DNA of 64,000 bases. It comes from Pontibacter virosus. GTDB lineage: Bacteria; Bacteroidota; Bacteroidia; Cytophagales; Hymenobacteraceae. The position numbers and the translations under genes were made by a program. The stretch spans positions 62,001 to 126,000 of the forward strand of contig NZ_QEKI01000006.1 in NCBI RefSeq assembly GCF_003096355.1, in the 5' to 3' direction. Positions 61,098-64,000 of the stretch are shown piece after piece (position 1 is the first letter of the stretch; each line of letters begins with the position of its first letter). The notes beneath the pieces are model-generated. The model made no database searches and was not told where the DNA came from. It saw only the letters and a program-made list of their open reading frames with translations.

Positions 61098-62390
61098 TTA
61101 TAGTTCGTCAATCTCTGCGACCACAAAGGTACTACCTCCAATAAAAATTATCTCATCCGGCTTTGCATTTCCCTTTGCCGCCGCAATAGCTTCGCTCACG
61201 GTCGCATAAGCTTCACCTCGCAATCCTATTTGCCCGGCTTTTTCCTTGAGTTCCGCTATAGGCAATGCCCGCGGTATCTGCGCCTGACAGAAATAATAGG
61301 TATAATCCATTGGCAAAAGCTGCATTATGGTCGTCACATCTTTGTCATTCACAGCCCCAAACACCATGTGTACGTGCTTTGGTTTAATGGCATGCAGTTG
61401 GGCAAGTATTTGTTTAATGCCGTCCACATTGTGACCTGTATCACAAATAGTTAAAGGGTGTGTACCTAATACCTGCCACCGACCTTTCAGCCCGGTGATG
61501 GATTTAGTGTTAGCTATACCTTGGCGAATAGAATCGTCTGTGATAGTAAAGCCTCGTTCACGGAGCAACAACAGCGATTTAAGCACACCGGGTAGGTTAT
61601 ACTGCTGATAAACCCCTGCCAGATCGGACTGGAGTGAAGGCAGCCACAGTTTGTTATCCAGATATACATCGTATACCTGCCCCTCCAAATGCTGATCAAG
61701 CACCTGCACACGAATGCTATCGGTGGCAAAATACAGTGGCGCCTGTTCAGCAGCGGCCTTTTGCTCGAATACCGGCATGATCTCAGCTTGCTTGGTACTG
61801 ATCACGGCAGGTATATGGGACTTGACAATGCCGACCTTCTCTCCTGCTATTTCGGGCAGCGTATCGCCCAATAGTGCCTGGTGGTCTAAACCAATATTAG
61901 TGATTAGGGAAAGTTCAGGCGAAATGATGTTCGTCGAGTCTAGTCGGCCACCCAGGCCTACTTCGATCACGGCAACATCTACCTGCTCGTCCGCAAAGTA
62001 CTGGAAGGCCAGCGCAACCGTCATTTCAAAAAAGGATGGCTTAACCTGTTCGAACAGGTCCTTGTGTTGCTCCACAAAAGAAACCAGGTAGTCCTGTGGC
62101 AATTCGGCACCGTCTACACGCACCCTTTCGGTAAAAGACTTTAGATGCGGAGAGGTATAGAGGCCTGTCTTATAACCTGCGCTCTGTAGCACGGCAGCCA
62201 GCATGTGAGAACTGCTGCCTTTGCCGTTAGTGCCGGCCACGTGCACCGTCTTGAATTTGTGCTGGGGTTGGCCCAGCGCATCGCAAAGGGCTATAATGTT
62301 GTCAAGGCTCTTCTTAAAAGCAACATTGCCGATGCGTTGGAACATCGGCAATTGCTGGTATAGGTAATCAAGACACTCTTGATAAGTCAT
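61098..62390 (-). CDS. folC: bifunctional folylpolyglutamate synthase / dihydrofolate synthase
   Basis: 430 residues, Mur-ligase fold. VAGTNGKGSSSHMLAAVLQSAGYKTGLYTSPHL is the P-loop, VIEVGLGGRLDSTNII and TNIGLDHQALLGDTLPEIAGEKVGI the central signatures, CDTGHNVDGIKQIL the C-terminal domain. Adds glutamates to folate. Neighbour of tonB and trmB on the same strand. Confidence 0.96.
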   Translation of the reverse strand: MTYQECLDYLYQQLPMFQRIGNVAFKKSLDNIIALCDALGQPQHKFKTVHVAGTNGKGSSSHMLAAVLQSAGYKTGLYTSPHLKSFTERVRVDGAELPQDYLVSFVEQHKDLFEQVKPSFFEMTVALAFQYFADEQVDVAVIEVGLGGRLDSTNIISPELSLITNIGLDHQALLGDTLPEIAGEKVGIVKSHIPAVISTKQAEIMPVFEQKAAAEQAPLYFATDSIRVQVLDQHLEGQVYDVYLDNKLWLPSLQSDLAGVYQQYNLPGVLKSLLLLRERGFTITDDSIRQGIANTKSITGLKGRWQVLGTHPLTICDTGHNVDGIKQILAQLHAIKPKHVHMVFGAVNDKDVTTIMQLLPMDYTYYFCQAQIPRALPIAELKEKAGQIGLRGEAYATVSEAIAAAKGNAKPDEIIFIGGSTFVVAEIDEL

Positions 62391-62404
62391 GAAATCAATC
62401 GGAA

Positions 62405-63325
62405 TTAGCGTGATCGGATCACAAAAGTAACAGTACCAGTAGCGCCTGTGGTACTTCTGCCTCCACCCGTACGGCTAAAGGTTGTTTTCTGAAGTTGCTC
62501 ACGGTACCACTTCTCTACGTGCGGCGACACAGTACTTTCCAGTCGGTCGATGCCGATCAGGTTACCGTCAGCGTCGATGCGGATGCGGAACTTCACGAAA
62601 CCTGTTTCATTTTCGTAAGGGTCACGCTTCGGAGAGATGTCGTAGCGCCAGCCGGCCATATCCAGACCGTCGCCCCCGCCTCCACCGCCAGGCGTACCTT
62701 CGTAGTTCTTGGCAGTCATTTGGCCACGTGGGTCACCTTTGTCACCAACTTTGTTGGCATCATCACCATTGTTGTTGCCAGTAGCCTCGCTTGACGTTCC
62801 AGCTTTTCCTGTGCCTGTGCTTTCGGTAGGCTTGCCAGGGTATAGCGTGCGTGGCTTCTCAGGTTCTGGCTTTTTAACTTCTTCCTTAGGCTGCTCAACC
62901 GGTTTTTTAACCTCTTCCACTTTTGGCTGCGGCTTCGGCTGTGGTTTTACTTCCTCTTTCACCGACACCGGCGATTCTACAGGTGCGGCCACTACTTTTG
63001 GCGTTTCTACAGGAGTAGGCGGTGTAGGAGTAGCAGCTGCAACGGGCTTAGGCTCCGGAAGAGGTTCCGGCTGCGTTGGGGCAGGCTTGCTATCCTGCAC
63101 GTTCTTCGACTCGTTTGGAGTAGCCTTCGACTGCACATCGCCGCTGCCCATGGCGTCAGTGCCATAGTTTATCTCAATCCCGATCTCCTCGTCTTTTTCG
63201 CCAGGGGCGCCATTCCAGGCCAGCAGAAAAAAGAGCAGCAATAGAATGATGATGTGCAGGGTAATACTCACCCCTGCAGCTATCTTCTTATTCTTTTCCT
63301 CTTCCTGTGATAGTGCTATCTCCAT
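62405..63325 (-). CDS. tonB: energy transducer TonB
   Basis: 306 residues. One membrane helix at about 14-38, then a Pro/Lys/Glu-rich periplasmic linker (about 75-170, PEPKPV, KPQPKPQPKVEEVKKP) and a C-terminal TonB-type domain (ETGFVKFRIRIDADGNLIGIDRLEST). It lies 12 bp after exbD. Probably powers receptors such as that at 52480. Confidence 0.88.
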   Translation of the reverse strand: MEIALSQEEEKNKKIAAGVSITLHIIILLLLFFLLAWNGAPGEKDEEIGIEINYGTDAMGSGDVQSKATPNESKNVQDSKPAPTQPEPLPEPKPVAAATPTPPTPVETPKVVAAPVESPVSVKEEVKPQPKPQPKVEEVKKPVEQPKEEVKKPEPEKPRTLYPGKPTESTGTGKAGTSSEATGNNNGDDANKVGDKGDPRGQMTAKNYEGTPGGGGGGDGLDMAGWRYDISPKRDPYENETGFVKFRIRIDADGNLIGIDRLESTVSPHVEKWYREQLQKTTFSRTGGGRSTTGATGTVTFVIRSR

Positions 63326-63337
63326 GTGTAATCAATG

Positions 63338-63733
63338 CTACTTAGTAGGCTCAGTGGCCAGTGTTACTTTCGCTTTCAAACTGGCAGCTATACCTGCCAC
63401 CTTGGCCAGGTATTCTACCGGCACAGTCTTGTCTACGTTCAACACCACCACGCCTTCTTCTGTTCCCTGCAAAAGTGCTGCCAATTGCGACTCCAGCTGT
63501 GACTCATCAATTTGCTTGCCGTTCAGGAAATACTGTAGGTCTTTCGTGATTGTGATGTTCACCTTTTCCATCACGATGTTAGACACCTTGCTGGAGGGTA
63601 AGCTAACTGGCAGGCCTGTAGGCGTCACAAAGTTTGAGGTAAGCATGAAGAAAATAAGCAACAGGAAGATGATGTCCGTCATAGAGGACATGTTGAAATC
63701 GGGGTTGATCCTGTTTTTAGAGCGTAAATTCAT
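63338..63733 (-). CDS. exbD: ExbD/TolR biopolymer transport protein
   Basis: 131 residues. NLRSKNRINPDFNMSSMTDIIFLLLIFFMLTSNFV is the single membrane segment with the essential Asp, followed by a periplasmic domain (VNITITKDLQYFLNGKQI). Proton-channel partner of ExbB, 2 bp after it. Confidence 0.95.
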   Translation of the reverse strand: MNLRSKNRINPDFNMSSMTDIIFLLLIFFMLTSNFVTPTGLPVSLPSSKVSNIVMEKVNITITKDLQYFLNGKQIDESQLESQLAALLQGTEEGVVVLNVDKTVPVEYLAKVAGIAASLKAKVTLATEPTK

Positions 63734-63735
63734 GC

Positions 63736-64000
63736 TTAAAGTTGTGGTTCTTGTAACAGATCAATGAATTCAATGGAAGAGTACTCCATGGCGTGTACGA
63801 TGTTATCGATCTTCGACACCAGGTAGTTGTACCCTACATAAGCTGGCAGACCAATCATCAGACCGGCAGCCGTTGTTACCATCGCCTGGTAAATACCAGC
63901 TGAAAGCAACTGCGGGCTTACAGAACCCTCAGCCTGTGCAATCGCGATGAAGGCCTGAATCATACCTGTAACCGTACCCAGGAAGCCCAGCATTGGCGCC
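63736..64000 (-). CDS. exbB: ExbB/MotA/TolQ proton channel protein, partial (5' part outside window)
   Basis: Only the C-terminal 87 or so residues are present; the reading frame runs off the window end. APMLGFLGTVTGMIQAFIAIA and QLLSAGIYQAMVTTAAGLMIGLPAYVGYNYL are the two conserved ExbB helices with the channel threonines. The internal Met at 63993 is part of the PMLG motif and not the true start. Confidence 0.93.
   Translation of the reverse strand, partial: APMLGFLGTVTGMIQAFIAIAQAEGSVSPQLLSAGIYQAMVTTAAGLMIGLPAYVGYNYLVSKIDNIVHAMEYSSIEFIDLLQEPQL

Noticed and set aside
1..64000. tRNA, rRNA, prophage or secondary-metabolite genes
   Set aside because: I looked for conserved tRNA arms with a CCA end, phage structural genes and assembly-line enzymes and saw none; a covariance-model search would be decisive.

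Overview
The window looks like a chromosomal segment of a Bacteroidota bacterium, most probably a Cytophagales / Hymenobacteraceae member (Pontibacter-like). This rests on three things. Several -7 promoter elements fit TAnnTTTG, two with a perfect TTTG-N19-TACCTTTG spacing. Exported proteins carry type IX secretion (T9SS) sorting tails, and there is a CarboxypepD_reg-type TonB-dependent receptor. The arginine pathway has the Bacteroidetes transcarbamylase variant. No rRNA, tRNA, CRISPR array, prophage or intact insertion sequence was seen.

Layout. 1-4964 (minus) is an arginine operon: GNAT acyltransferase, argG, argC, argD and the start of an acylornithine carbamoyltransferase. 5519-11468 holds a small membrane protein and a minus-strand run of exported or hypothetical proteins (retropepsin-like protease with PDZ, acetolactate-decarboxylase-like lipoprotein, two HExxH putative proteases, DUF4256). 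11932-15012 (plus) is a sodium/solute symporter - GNAT - PLP racemase module. 15469-23860 holds an NhaA homologue without its catalytic aspartate pair, a tandem UspA protein and a complete seven-subunit Mrp antiporter (mrpABCDEFG). 23866-28890 holds a phosphoesterase, an AsmA-like protein, a TetR regulator with its probable operator, an alpha/beta hydrolase and a small lipoprotein.

28942-47761 is an amino-acid biosynthesis island: hisH-A-F-IE, then trpE-G-D-C-F-B-A plus a DAHP synthase, then hisG-D-C-B. A leader ORF with a run of regulatory codons precedes each of the three operons: trpL with three tandem Trp codons, hisL1 (HHHHFHH) before hisG and hisL2 (HLHHHH) before hisH. For trpL and hisL2 the mutually exclusive antiterminator and terminator stems can be drawn directly from the sequence. 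This is the clearest regulatory finding of the window. In the last part, 48127-64000, are a T9SS adhesin with a perfect 240-bp tandem duplication, a DUF2911 protein, a TonB-dependent receptor, rpe, a T9SS subtilase, mnmA, a TrpF-like protein that has lost both catalytic residues, trmB, folC and a tonB-exbD-exbB cluster cut by the window edge.

Two sequence-level signals run through everything. A short word, AGGTATA / TATACCT (often CAGGTATAG / CTATACCTG), occurs about 110 times by eye against roughly 8 expected. It appears in all reading frames, between genes and inside terminator loops, but not once between about 48.24 and 54.03 kb. Several families of small palindromic intergenic repeats also occur, some between genes of one operon and some as a mosaic near 60 kb.
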